Source of the DNA: Pseudomonadales bacterium
GTDB lineage: Bacteria > Pseudomonadota > Gammaproteobacteria > Pseudomonadales > Azotimanducaceae
DNA length: 39,964 nucleotides
Assembly: GCA_022822135.1 (NCBI GenBank)
Contig: JAJECH010000035.1
Location: forward strand, 1-39,964
Direction of reading: 5' to 3'
The translations under genes and the position numbers were made by a program. The notes under the pieces were generated by a model, which was given only the letters and a program-made list of their open reading frames with translations, searched no databases and was not told where the DNA came from. The first letter of the stretch is position 1; each line of letters starts with the position of its first letter. This document shows positions 31,861 to 39,497 of the stretch, in pieces.

Positions 31861-34800
31861 GTGTTATCGCAATCTTTGCCGTAAAACATACCGACGTTAT
31901 CGATCCATACATCATGTTCGCTCTGCGCGAGATTGAATGTCAGTCGCGCAAGGTAGTCGGTCTCATTGGCAATAAATCGGTGATGAAACTGGCGGTACTC
32001 CGAATTTAAACTGACGCCGACATTACGCACGCCCCCACCGACTTCAGGGTCTATTCCGGTGCTCATTAGTCCTCGATAAGGTCGCGTACCTCCCGGTCCC
32101 GTGTCGACATTCACTTCGATATAGCGGTATGCGTCGCTCTTGGCGGTGTAGCAAATTGAGTAGGGCCTCCCCTCCCTTACCGATACGTTGTGCTCTAACG
32201 AAACCCGCCAAGGTTGGCGATCAAACGATTGGTTGATCGTGAAGTGAGCTTCGCCATTGAATGTGACAGAACCATTGGTGGCATTTGCTCGCCACCTGCC
32301 TTGCTGATCAAAGGTCCCGTCGCTACCCAAGAGGTTTGTGAATCTCGCGGTGTTGGATTCAGTCAGAACGAAGAACGGAAAATCGTTGCTGAACAAACCC
32401 TGCGGGTTCTGCACTTGCAAAAGATGCATGGTAGCGTGATCTGCGACAACGTGGACATCCTCAATCTCCAAACCGCCGGTGCTCGGTAGCTCATCCAAAT
32501 CGATCAAGACGATGTGATCTTCACAATCGGGCAGTTCGCCAGATTCGCAGCGAATGGTTCCGTCTACTTTTCGACCATTTACGTAGAGACTTGCACCTTC
32601 GAAGATGTAATCACCTCGCATGCGCATTTCGGTTTCGTTGTATAGCTCGGGGAATTCTTGCGGACGGTCACCGGGGAAGATCAATCGAATCGGAAAACCA
32701 GCTGGCCAAATCGTCGGTTGCGGATGCTCGTAATCAACGCCAGTCCCGAACTTGGCAGTGAACGTAACAAGAAGCTCGTCGTCTCGCGCAAGGTCGAGCA
32801 ATTCGTCGCGCGAATATTCAGTCAGATTATCTAGGTTGTCCTGGTAGGCGTCGCCTTCGAACGATAGGTCAATCGAGACGGGATCGTCTTCGGTACTGAG
32901 AAGGATGCCTTGTCCTTCCAGGACGATTGCGCCCTCTTGATCCGCGAGCTCAAGTGCATTCAGCAGATCGATGGTCTGGTCTAAATCGGTGGTGTCCGCG
33001 TTGAGGGTGACCTGACGCGCAAAGGAGCCTGGCGCGCCAACGCTGCCTTCGAGGATCATCTGATACATTTTTTGACTTTGTGTGAAGGAGAAGCGTTCCG
33101 GGAAGCCCCGAGTATCGCCACCAACCTGGTCCACAAAGAAAAATCGGTTTTGAGGTGCGTTTTTCCAGCGGTCACTTGCGCCTCGCCACGAGGGGAGATC
33201 CATGCCACTGCCGCCCATGTTGGTCGTCGTCCAGTGGGGTAGGTAGTGGCAGTTACCGCACTGCTCGTTGAAGTGGAAATCTCTGATTCCTTCTAGCCCT
33301 AGTTCCGTGACCGTGTTGTCGAAAGGTCTTTCGACGGATGGTGGGTAAGGGACATGGAGCAGGTACTTGGACATCGCGTCACGATCATCTGTGGAGAGAT
33401 GTCCAGCTTTGTCGTCATCATTGACGGTGCAATCGTCTTGATCGCACATGGTCGTCTTTAGCGAGCCGTCGATCAGGTGTAGCGTGCAACTCTCTTCGTT
33501 GTCGATATCACAGTTCGGCTCGACGTACGTCTCGATACTACTGGTGTTGATGCCGCCGAACGGATCGCCAGGTATGCCGTCCCAGTGATAAGGGGCAGTC
33601 CCGCGCAATCCCCTAATGTCCTGCACTAATCGAGGTTGAATCTGATCGCAGCCGACGTCGCAAAGCGGTGTATCGAGTACCCAAAGAAGCTGATCGGTGT
33701 GACCGTCAGGGTGGCAGCTTGCACATGCGAACGTTCCCGTACTCGACGCATCCGCGCTGTTGAATGCGATTCGACCTTGTTTGAGAATCGGATCCGTTGG
33801 ATCCTCAAGTTGGACGGTGTGTAGAAGCGACAGATTCTCTGGATCGGATGCGTCGACGACAGAAACTGAATTAGCTAGTGCGTTCAGCACCCATGCACGT
33901 TGAAGTTCGCCGTCATCGTTGGAAATCAGTGCTAAGCCTCGCGGAATGCTCTCGACAACTAACTGGTCAAGTACCTCGCTTGATTCCGTCGACATGGTGA
34001 AGACTTTGTTGGATGCAGCAGCGGTCGCGACGATGGTGGTGTCATCTTCGCTGATCTGTATCGCGAAAGGCGTCGCAAGGGCTTGGTCTCGCTCAGGATG
34101 ATCCGGTGGGAGCGGTTCTAGATCGATGAATTCAGGTGTCTCGCACGAATCGCCCGAGCAATCAACCTTGGTGATCTGGTTTAGAAACGCTCGATTTTCA
34201 AGTTCGCGTAAACCGTGTTGTTCTGTTCCCGATTTGCCGTTGGCGTCGTTGCGTGCTTCGGCTTGCGCCACGAATACGTTGTCGTCAGAATCAACGGCGA
34301 TGCCGTATAGCAAAGTTCCTAACGTATCAACGATTTCAACCAGCTCGTCGGTTTCTGTATCGAATATGTAGAGGTCTCGATCAGGAAAACGTGAATCTCG
34401 CACGATGTCGAGAATGTAGTTCAAGGACAGGCTTTGTGCGTTGCCATCAGGCGCGTTGACCACGTGTGCATCCGCGTCAAACGTACAGTTCGGGTCAGTG
34501 TCCATGTTCTGTGGCAAGCAGCCGGACACCCCAGTCTGATTGTTTGACTCGAACGGGATCACGTAGAGACGATCGTTACGTACGACCATCGCGCGCGGAT
34601 CCTGCGCGGTGACTGTCAGTCTTTCGGTGACTTCCCGCTCCGCGACGTCAACGACAGCGATTTCATTCGTTGACGAAAGTGCTACGTAAGCCTTGTCGTC
34701 GTCCACGAACGCGATCGATACCGGCTCGTCGAAACGCGTTGATTTGGTTTCCTCGTCGAAAACTTGAATGGTGTGCAGAACTTGGTGATAGGTCGCGTTG

Positions 34801-35213
34801 CTTGAGTCGCTGTCGATCACGCTGACAGAATCTGACACGTGATTCGAGACCCAGACTTCAGTGCCATCCGGTTTGATTCCGATTCCGACTGGTTCGACAC
34901 CTACATTGATTCGAGCCAGGATCTCGTACGACTCCGTATCAATGACGTCAACTGTGTCCGATGGCGTATTGACGACGTATATTCGATCGCCGTCTGGGTG
35001 GACGGCAATGGGTCTCGAGTGAGGACTCTCGAAGTTGAGGTGTCCTGTCGTGCGTTCTGAGACCTCTGACTCTTCGGGGGGTTCCGGATCATCGGTTGCA
35101 GGCACCCACGAACCACCGGTCCCACCGATGCAGCTCACCAGGATCAGGAAACACGAAAGAAATCCGACCGAGTGCACACCTCGACGGAGATATTTGATTG
35201 AGTTACGCGACAT
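31857..35213 (-). CDS. Giant lipoprotein: YVTN beta-propeller, di-haem cytochrome c and jelly-roll module
   Basis: This 1118-residue exported protein begins with a lipoprotein signal (lipobox around LVSC, Cys28). Residues ~60-470 are beta-propeller repeats of the YVTN/YncE type (IAVHPDGDRIYVVNTPSDTVDVID and similar). Two c-type haem motifs follow, CASCH at 497-501 and CGNCH at 652-656, with surrounding GLRGTAPYHWDG and LPSWRGASDRWKN blocks like those of the di-haem cytochrome c peroxidase/MauG superfamily. Residues ~950-1115 resemble a CBM4/9-type jelly roll (ICYTAKSDAYRYIEVNV then ARLTFNLAQSEHDVWIDNVGMF). An outer-membrane or cell-surface oxidoreductase is inferred; the substrate is unknown. 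It is transcribed alone towards the paralogue array. Confidence 0.85.
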   Translation of the reverse strand: MSRNSIKYLRRGVHSVGFLSCFLILVSCIGGTGGSWVPATDDPEPPEESEVSERTTGHLNFESPHSRPIAVHPDGDRIYVVNTPSDTVDVIDTESYEILARINVGVEPVGIGIKPDGTEVWVSNHVSDSVSVIDSDSSNATYHQVLHTIQVFDEETKSTRFDEPVSIAFVDDDKAYVALSSTNEIAVVDVAEREVTERLTVTAQDPRAMVVRNDRLYVIPFESNNQTGVSGCLPQNMDTDPNCTFDADAHVVNAPDGNAQSLSLNYILDIVRDSRFPDRDLYIFDTETDELVEIVDTLGTLLYGIAVDSDDNVFVAQAEARNDANGKSGTEQHGLRELENRAFLNQITKVDCSGDSCETPEFIDLEPLPPDHPERDQALATPFAIQISEDDTTIVATAAASNKVFTMSTESSEVLDQLVVESIPRGLALISNDDGELQRAWVLNALANSVSVVDASDPENLSLLHTVQLEDPTDPILKQGRIAFNSADASSTGTFACASCHPDGHTDQLLWVLDTPLCDVGCDQIQPRLVQDIRGLRGTAPYHWDGIPGDPFGGINTSSIETYVEPNCDIDNEESCTLHLIDGSLKTTMCDQDDCTVNDDDKAGHLSTDDRDAMSKYLLHVPYPPSVERPFDNTVTELGLEGIRDFHFNEQCGNCHYLPHWTTTNMGGSGMDLPSWRGASDRWKNAPQNRFFFVDQVGGDTRGFPERFSFTQSQKMYQMILEGSVGAPGSFARQVTLNADTTDLDQTIDLLNALELADQEGAIVLEGQGILLSTEDDPVSIDLSFEGDAYQDNLDNLTEYSRDELLDLARDDELLVTFTAKFGTGVDYEHPQPTIWPAGFPIRLIFPGDRPQEFPELYNETEMRMRGDYIFEGASLYVNGRKVDGTIRCESGELPDCEDHIVLIDLDELPSTGGLEIEDVHVVADHATMHLLQVQNPQGLFSNDFPFFVLTESNTARFTNLLGSDGTFDQQGRWRANATNGSVTFNGEAHFTINQSFDRQPWRVSLEHNVSVREGRPYSICYTAKSDAYRYIEVNVDTGPGGTRPYRGLMSTGIDPEVGGGVRNVGVSLNSEYRQFHHRFIANETDYLARLTFNLAQSEHDVWIDNVGMFYGKDCDNT

Positions 35214-35237
35214 GACGAATCACGCGTACATACTGGG

Positions 35238-35262
35238 TTTGAGGAATTGAAGACTCCTCAAA
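35238..35262. promoter_or_regulatory. Inverted repeat upstream of the propeller-cytochrome gene
   Basis: TTTGAGGA (35238-35245) and TCCTCAAA (35255-35262) form a perfect 8-bp stem with a 9-nt loop, 25 nt before the ATG at 35213. TATAAC on the minus strand just upstream could be a -10 element, which would put this repeat in the 5' leader or at the transcription start. It could be an operator or a leader hairpin. It lacks a T-tract, so it is a poor terminator for the amidohydrolase gene upstream. Confidence 0.4.
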
Positions 35263-35328
35263 TGCGGCCTGTTATACCCTCCTAGAACCGAACGATGTTT
35301 ATACCAAAATCACGGTAAATTCGCTAGG

Positions 35329-36171
35329 CTAAGGCTTCCAGTCATATATACGCGCGACGTTGCCACCCATGAGAGCGCTCCGCTCCGAACTGCTCAACAC
35401 GTCTGAGTTTAAGAACGCATCTACGCCCTCGGCATAAGTCAGCAAATTAACGGCTCGTGTCCAGTCGGTACCCCAGAGACATCGATCGATCCCGAACGTA
35501 TCGAAGATGTGTTTTAGAGGCGCCCAGATATCCGGGTACGGGTACGGTTCATGCGACAAAGTACAGGCACCGGTAATCTTTATAGCCACGTTTTCATAGC
35601 TGGCTAGGGATAGAACTTTCGGTAGATCGCCGAATGGATCGTCTGGTGGGGGTGGCTCAAACGGTTGGCGTAGACCTAGATGATCGAGCACGATTTGCGT
35701 GTCAGGATTGCGTTCCGCCAAGCCGCCCAGCAATGGCGCGTTACCCCAACATAACACATTGACAGGAATGCCGGCTTGGCGTCCGGCCGCGAGGATGCGG
35801 TTGAGTCCAGGATCGTCCGCTTCCACGGCAAAAGGGTCTGGCAACATGATGCGAGCACCGACGGTACCTTCATGTTGAGCCCAATCGACTACTTGCTCGA
35901 CCACGTCTTCAGCTTGAGGGTCGAACGGTTTGATCAGCCCGAACCGTGTGGGGTGTTTTGCGTGTACCTCTAACGCATAGCTAGCGTCGTAGCGGTACAT
36001 GCTATAGGGAGATACCAGTAACGCACCGTCAACTCCGACTTCGTCCATCGCCGCAACCATCTGGTCACCCGTGGCCTCGTCTGGTCCATGTAGAAATCCG
36101 ACCCATGGACGTTCGGGTCGATTGCGTTCATACGCATGAACCTGGGCGTCGATCACGGGCGCGTCGGACAT
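35329..36171 (-). CDS. Amidohydrolase-2 family metal-dependent hydrolase
   Basis: This is a 280-residue TIM-barrel hydrolase or decarboxylase of the amidohydrolase 2 family. The N-terminal strand reads VIDAQVHAYERNRPERPW, so the first His of the usual H-x-H metal motif is Gln10, with His12 retained. I recall this spelling in related proteins, so it is not necessarily inactivating. VLDHLGLRQPFEPP and CLWGTDWTRA (catalytic Asp region) are further family landmarks. No signal peptide is seen. It is upstream of the propeller-cytochrome gene on the same strand, 115 nt away. The substrate is unknown; lactones, aromatic acids and sugar acids occur in the family. Confidence 0.85.
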   Translation of the reverse strand: MSDAPVIDAQVHAYERNRPERPWVGFLHGPDEATGDQMVAAMDEVGVDGALLVSPYSMYRYDASYALEVHAKHPTRFGLIKPFDPQAEDVVEQVVDWAQHEGTVGARIMLPDPFAVEADDPGLNRILAAGRQAGIPVNVLCWGNAPLLGGLAERNPDTQIVLDHLGLRQPFEPPPPDDPFGDLPKVLSLASYENVAIKITGACTLSHEPYPYPDIWAPLKHIFDTFGIDRCLWGTDWTRAVNLLTYAEGVDAFLNSDVLSSSERSALMGGNVARIYDWKP

Positions 36172-36332
36172 AGGTTGCTCTTGTTAACGTGGCGGAAGCT
36201 CCAATTAAATACGGCGGGATTCGAGACTTATCCTAGGTGACTTAGAGGGGCGGAGCCGTTCAATTAAGAAGCGTAATCGGTTTGCAGTGATCAGATATCC
36301 TCTTCCTTGAAGTGACGACGGAGGGGCTGGAC

Positions 36333-36728
36333 CTAAAGCGTTCTTTGAATTTTTACGCCTGACGACGTACGTTTAAGGCTCTCATCAACGTCGCTTGAAG
36401 CCCCAATTGTTGAAGTCTTCTTCACCCAGTCGATGATCTCGTAGATTCGATTCGGTGGAAAACGTGCTAACGCGCGGTCTTCCTGAGCCTGAGTTATGCG
36501 GTGATCATCCTGCTTGATCAGCGCTGCGAACAATCGACCAGGTGTGTCGTACCGATCTTCAGCAAGCGCTTCTTCCGCATAGCTCGCGAACTCCTGGAAG
36601 TGAAGGCGGGAGAGCCCATACCACTTCAATCTAACGAACTCGCAAAAGAGTAAGGCGAAACGCTTATCGTCGGTCAGGTCTTCCCGCGCGAAGTTGGTCG
36701 TCACGATCACGCCATTCGGGTAATCCAT
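36333..36728 (-). CDS. Uncharacterised 131-residue protein
   Basis: I do not recognise this protein. It has no signal peptide or membrane segment. The middle is helical and amphipathic (FALLFCEFVRLKWYGLSRLHFQEFASYAEEALAEDR), followed by RLFAALIKQDDHRITQAQEDRALARF and PPNRIYEIIDWVKKTS. The tail after ~105 is polar and may be disordered. Codon content is regular enough to be a real gene, with an ATG at 36728. It borders a region of small orphan ORFs and a plasmid RepA-like fragment, so it may belong to an accessory element. Confidence 0.55.
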   Translation of the reverse strand: MDYPNGVIVTTNFAREDLTDDKRFALLFCEFVRLKWYGLSRLHFQEFASYAEEALAEDRYDTPGRLFAALIKQDDHRITQAQEDRALARFPPNRIYEIIDWVKKTSTIGASSDVDESLKRTSSGVKIQRTL

Positions 36729-36767
36729 CTGAATTCAGACACCGAACTGTACAGCACACCACTTGCG

Positions 36768-36917
36768 GTGCGTGAAGTCGCGCACGGAACAGCAGATACA
36801 CCTGCTGGTTGGTCAGCTCGTCTCCCAGCTTACGAAGGCGCAGGACTGGCTGCCGAGATCCTCGACCGCAATGAGCGCGTCGTGTTCATGCGGGATCTTG
36901 CGGGAATGGAGTTGTAA
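36768..36917 (+). pseudogene. Short coding remnant or small ORF (49 residues)
   Basis: A frame from a GTG at 36768 to TAA at 36915-36917 encodes 49 residues with protein-like composition (TPAGWSARLPAYEGAGLAAE, then ILDRNERVVFMRDLAGMEL). The frame stays open upstream of 36744 with equally protein-like residues (ELYSTPLAVREVAHGTAD), but no ATG, GTG or TTG start is visible there. It could be the 3' end of a degraded gene or a real small protein with an unusual start. It lies 18 nt before the gene at 36936 on the same strand. Confidence 0.35.
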
Positions 36918-36935
36918 AACGGTTAGGATTAGCAC

Positions 36936-37169
36936 ATGGCAACGTACACAGTAGACACTGCAGCAGCCATCCGAAAACTGAAGGATGCTGATTGCAATGA
37001 ACCCCTTGCGGAAGCGATCGTCAGCCTCGTCGCTGAACGTGAGGAAGAACTAGCGACGGAAGCGGATATTCGTGAACTTAAAGCGCAGTTGACGACTCGA
37101 ATGCTGATGGTGCAGGGCGGCAGTATTGCGATTCTTTACGGCCTGATTCGACTATTTGGCGTGGGGTAG
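36936..37169 (+). CDS. Small coiled-coil protein with C-terminal membrane anchor (DUF1640-like)
   Basis: This 77-residue protein has a helical N-terminal part (AAAIRKLKDADCNEPLAEAI), a charged coiled coil (VAEREEELATEADIRELKAQL) and a C-terminal hydrophobic helix (about 56-74, MLMVQGGSIAILYGLIRLFGV). This is the layout of DUF1640/CCDC90-type small proteins, which are common in proteobacteria and often found in multicopy or mobile contexts. It would be tail-anchored in the inner membrane. The ATG has AGGA at 36925-36928, 7 nt upstream. Function is unknown. Confidence 0.7.
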   Translation: MATYTVDTAAAIRKLKDADCNEPLAEAIVSLVAEREEELATEADIRELKAQLTTRMLMVQGGSIAILYGLIRLFGVG

Positions 37170-37184
37170 ATTCCCTCGCAAGAT

Positions 37185-37484
37185 CTATAGGTCTAGACCC
37201 CCGAAGCCACTCACTTGTAGAGTCGCGCTTGCGATCGGGTCGCCTCTCGTCAGCATATCCAGCCATTTTTGTTCATTGTTCGGATTCGCGTCGAGGCCAT
37301 TCAGAAAATCGTACCCGGCGTTCGTGATCTCCATCGAGTCCTCGGACCGGGATACCGCGAAACCCACTTCCGTCAACAAATTCAAGTGATGAACGAGCAC
37401 GTCGTTATCTGGATTCGCGATCGCGCCACTCTCTGATTGAGACATTTCTCTGAGCAAAGCGATGAGGGTTTTTGGTTCGCGCAT
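37185..37484 (-). CDS. DUF2513-like winged-helix protein
   Basis: This is a 99-residue protein with the pattern of DUF2513: an N-terminal LIALLREM helix, LVHHLNLLTEVGFAVSR (the winged-helix recognition region), ITNAGYDFLNGL and QKWLDML. DUF2513 proteins are small winged-helix proteins common on phages, plasmids and islands, possibly regulators, with no defined target. The start is 2 nt after the stop of the RepA-like ORF on the same strand. Residues after ~85 (VSGFGGLDL) are not part of the family core. Assignment is from memory of the family pattern. Confidence 0.6.
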   Translation of the reverse strand: MREPKTLIALLREMSQSESGAIANPDNDVLVHHLNLLTEVGFAVSRSEDSMEITNAGYDFLNGLDANPNNEQKWLDMLTRGDPIASATLQVSGFGGLDL

Positions 37485-37486
37485 AG

Positions 37487-37891
37487 TTACTCCGGTGCTG
37501 CACGAATCTTAAAGTCCACGTGAGGACCGTGCACGAATCTCCTCCGCCCGGACCGCACCACGTCACGGATCAACAGGCGCAACGACCGGCCCATGTCCAC
37601 GGTAGGCGATCGAGTCTTCACAGCCTGTCCAATCACATACGCGAATAGGAGCCGTGCGAGACGACCATAAGGCACGTTTGTTTTGCGGAGGGTGTTGGGA
37701 TGATCGCGATTCGCGATCATCCCCGCAGTGAGGCAAGAGTGGTGTTGCCATGCGACACCTCCCAGATCAGCTGATCCGACCCTAATCACTTCTGGGGGAA
37801 AGCACTGTACGGTCGCCACCGGAAGGAAGCCGATATTCCGATCAACTAGGATCGAGGATGTATCGATCGAACGCTCTTCAACATCGCTCAA
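37487..37891 (-). pseudogene. Plasmid RepA-like replication protein fragment
   Basis: This is a 134-residue ORF beginning at a TTG. Residues ~55-115 closely follow the plasmid-encoded RepA family: LTAGMIANRDHP, then VPYGRLARLLFAYVIGQAVKTRSPTVDMGRSLR. In complete RepA proteins this VPYG-x-x-A-R-L-L-x-Y/A, T-x-S-P-x-V-x-M/L-G-R-S block lies in the middle of ~300 residues and leads into a DNA-binding C-terminus. Here the sequence stops ~25 residues later, and the first ~50 residues are poorly matched. It is therefore probably a truncated remnant. Its start overlaps the ECF sigma gene by 14 nt. No iterons were seen. Confidence 0.55.
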
Positions 37892-39281
37892 ACATCGCGA
37901 GCGCCGCCGCTTCGTCCTCTACTGTGATGAAACTCTCGCGTTCGTCACCCATGCCGACGAACGCACCGTCGTCGTCCAACCAGACGTATCCGTTACGCCC
38001 AGTATGCGCCTTCATCCCCATCTCGAATGTGTGATTCAGACCGACTGGCGGCCCGCTACGACCAGCATAGCGAACTTCCATAGGAAGCACAGCCCATTGC
38101 CGACCGGTTAACGACCGCTCGAATCCGATTAAACGAATCGGATGAACTTCTTTCGGTTCTCGTGGGAGTTGGCACACATAAAAGGCTGCTTGCACGTCCG
38201 GAATCAGTGGTCCATCACCTGCAGCATCCAACGTTGTTGTTCCTGTGCTTGAATGAATGGCGAGCTTCGCGCCACTGTCGACACACTCAATCACTTCGTC
38301 CGACCCGTAATGCATGCCGCGATCCGCCATTAGTGCGTTCGCTGAGTCAGAAGCCCCCTCCTTCGTTCGAAAGGTGGACCACTTGAACGAATGAAGATCC
38401 TCGATGGAAAACTCGTTGTCGAACCAGAGACGATTTGGCGATTTTCGTGGGTCTCCGTTAGGAGCATCTCCAATCGCGATATCCACTCGATAGCGTAGAG
38501 TGACGTCTCCATTGGTCGCGGCACTAGCTGATAGATGACCAATGCCTCGCGCGACGTTGTGCATGGTCACGAACCAAACGTCTTTCCAACGCTCGATAAA
38601 GGACGCGACGTCGGTTGAGATTGTCGAATCAGAACTCATCTGTTTAGTCTCGTGTGGTTGTGAGGGAACGTAGATGCCTTTGGAAGCCAAAGCGGCGCGA
38701 ACTCGTTCAATGCCTCGAGCCAGTCGAGATGCGACTGTGCCGGGTCGAAGATCGAGCAGGTGAGCGATTTCGTCGTAGCTGAGACCCTCGAAGTAACGCT
38801 TTAGTAATGGATCTCTAAAACGGATGTCGGTGCGACAAATTTCGTTGTAGACAGCATTCACGAGATCCGCGTCGGCACCATCTCCACGCGTGGTAGCGAG
38901 CATCCGAGCATCCGTTGCGTATGCCTGTTCGCGGCTTGTTCGACGACTGGACTCCCGAATAAGGTCTTTTGCGGTCGCTGAAATAACGGTGTGCCACCAA
39001 CCCAGAGGGTTGTTAACACGTCCGCCAACCGGTTCCGCACTCATTAACCGAATGATCGAAGCTTGAACGACATCTTCTGCCTCGTCTTCTGAGACGTAGC
39101 GTCGCGCTCGTTTTATCGCCCAGGTTCGGTGCTTCTGAACGAATTTCGCAAGCGCTTCATCGTCTGCGGCGCTGTAATAGCGGGAGATCAGGTCAGCGTC
39201 GTCGAGTTGCTCGGACAAGGTCAATTGGAAGTCGGCATCTATTGTTTTGTCGCCGTGGGAGAGGGTTTTGTTCCCGATCAT
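37878..39281 (-). CDS. ECF sigma factor with a long C-terminal extension
   Basis: This is a 467-residue protein. Residues ~30-115 are sigma region 2 (EDEAEDVVQASIIRLMS, NPLGWWHTVISATAKDLIRE). Residues ~140-200 are region 4, with the helix-turn-helix LSYDEIAHLLDLRPGTVASRLARGIERVRAAL. Ordinary ECF factors end near 200, but here ~250 residues continue without interruption. The extension is mixed alpha/beta, has no transmembrane helix and no motif I recognise (GMHYGSDEVIECVD, AAFYVCQLPREPKEVHPIRLIGFE). It may sense a signal directly in place of a separate anti-sigma factor, as extensions do in other ECF groups. No anti-sigma gene adjoins. Confidence 0.8.
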   Translation of the reverse strand: MIGNKTLSHGDKTIDADFQLTLSEQLDDADLISRYYSAADDEALAKFVQKHRTWAIKRARRYVSEDEAEDVVQASIIRLMSAEPVGGRVNNPLGWWHTVISATAKDLIRESSRRTSREQAYATDARMLATTRGDGADADLVNAVYNEICRTDIRFRDPLLKRYFEGLSYDEIAHLLDLRPGTVASRLARGIERVRAALASKGIYVPSQPHETKQMSSDSTISTDVASFIERWKDVWFVTMHNVARGIGHLSASAATNGDVTLRYRVDIAIGDAPNGDPRKSPNRLWFDNEFSIEDLHSFKWSTFRTKEGASDSANALMADRGMHYGSDEVIECVDSGAKLAIHSSTGTTTLDAAGDGPLIPDVQAAFYVCQLPREPKEVHPIRLIGFERSLTGRQWAVLPMEVRYAGRSGPPVGLNHTFEMGMKAHTGRNGYVWLDDDGAFVGMGDERESFITVEDEAAALAMFERC

Positions 39282-39398
39282 TTTTGTGTTGGACCCAGAG
39301 CCATTAGTCTTTGACCATAGAACAGTGGTATAAGTCAGCGAGAGTCGAAGAATCGCGAACAGTACGCTTGAATCACCTTACCAAGTCCGCGCAAAAAG

Positions 39399-39418
39399 CC
39401 CCTTCATTCATGGAGGGG
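39399..39418. mobile_element. Hairpin at the probable left end of a tnpB element
   Basis: CCCCTTC (39399-39405) and GGAGGGG (39412-39418) form a 7-bp stem with one G-U pair and a 6-nt loop (ATTCAT), about 80 nt before a tnpB start codon. IS200/IS605-family elements carry subterminal hairpins of this kind at their ends. The exact cleavage site and element boundary cannot be fixed, because the right end is outside the window. Confidence 0.45.
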
Positions 39419-39497
39419 ATGGATAGCGCAGCATGCATTTCGTTTTCATGTTGAAATCCATCATGCGCGGTCGTCGATTTGTTATTAATCTTCCGCC

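Noticed and set aside
36763-36954. 63-codon plus-strand ORF in another frame over the 36768 remnant
   Set aside because: Its translation is low-complexity and Arg/Gln/Ser-rich, while the overlapping frame at 36768 reads like real protein and ends just before the ribosome binding site of the next gene.
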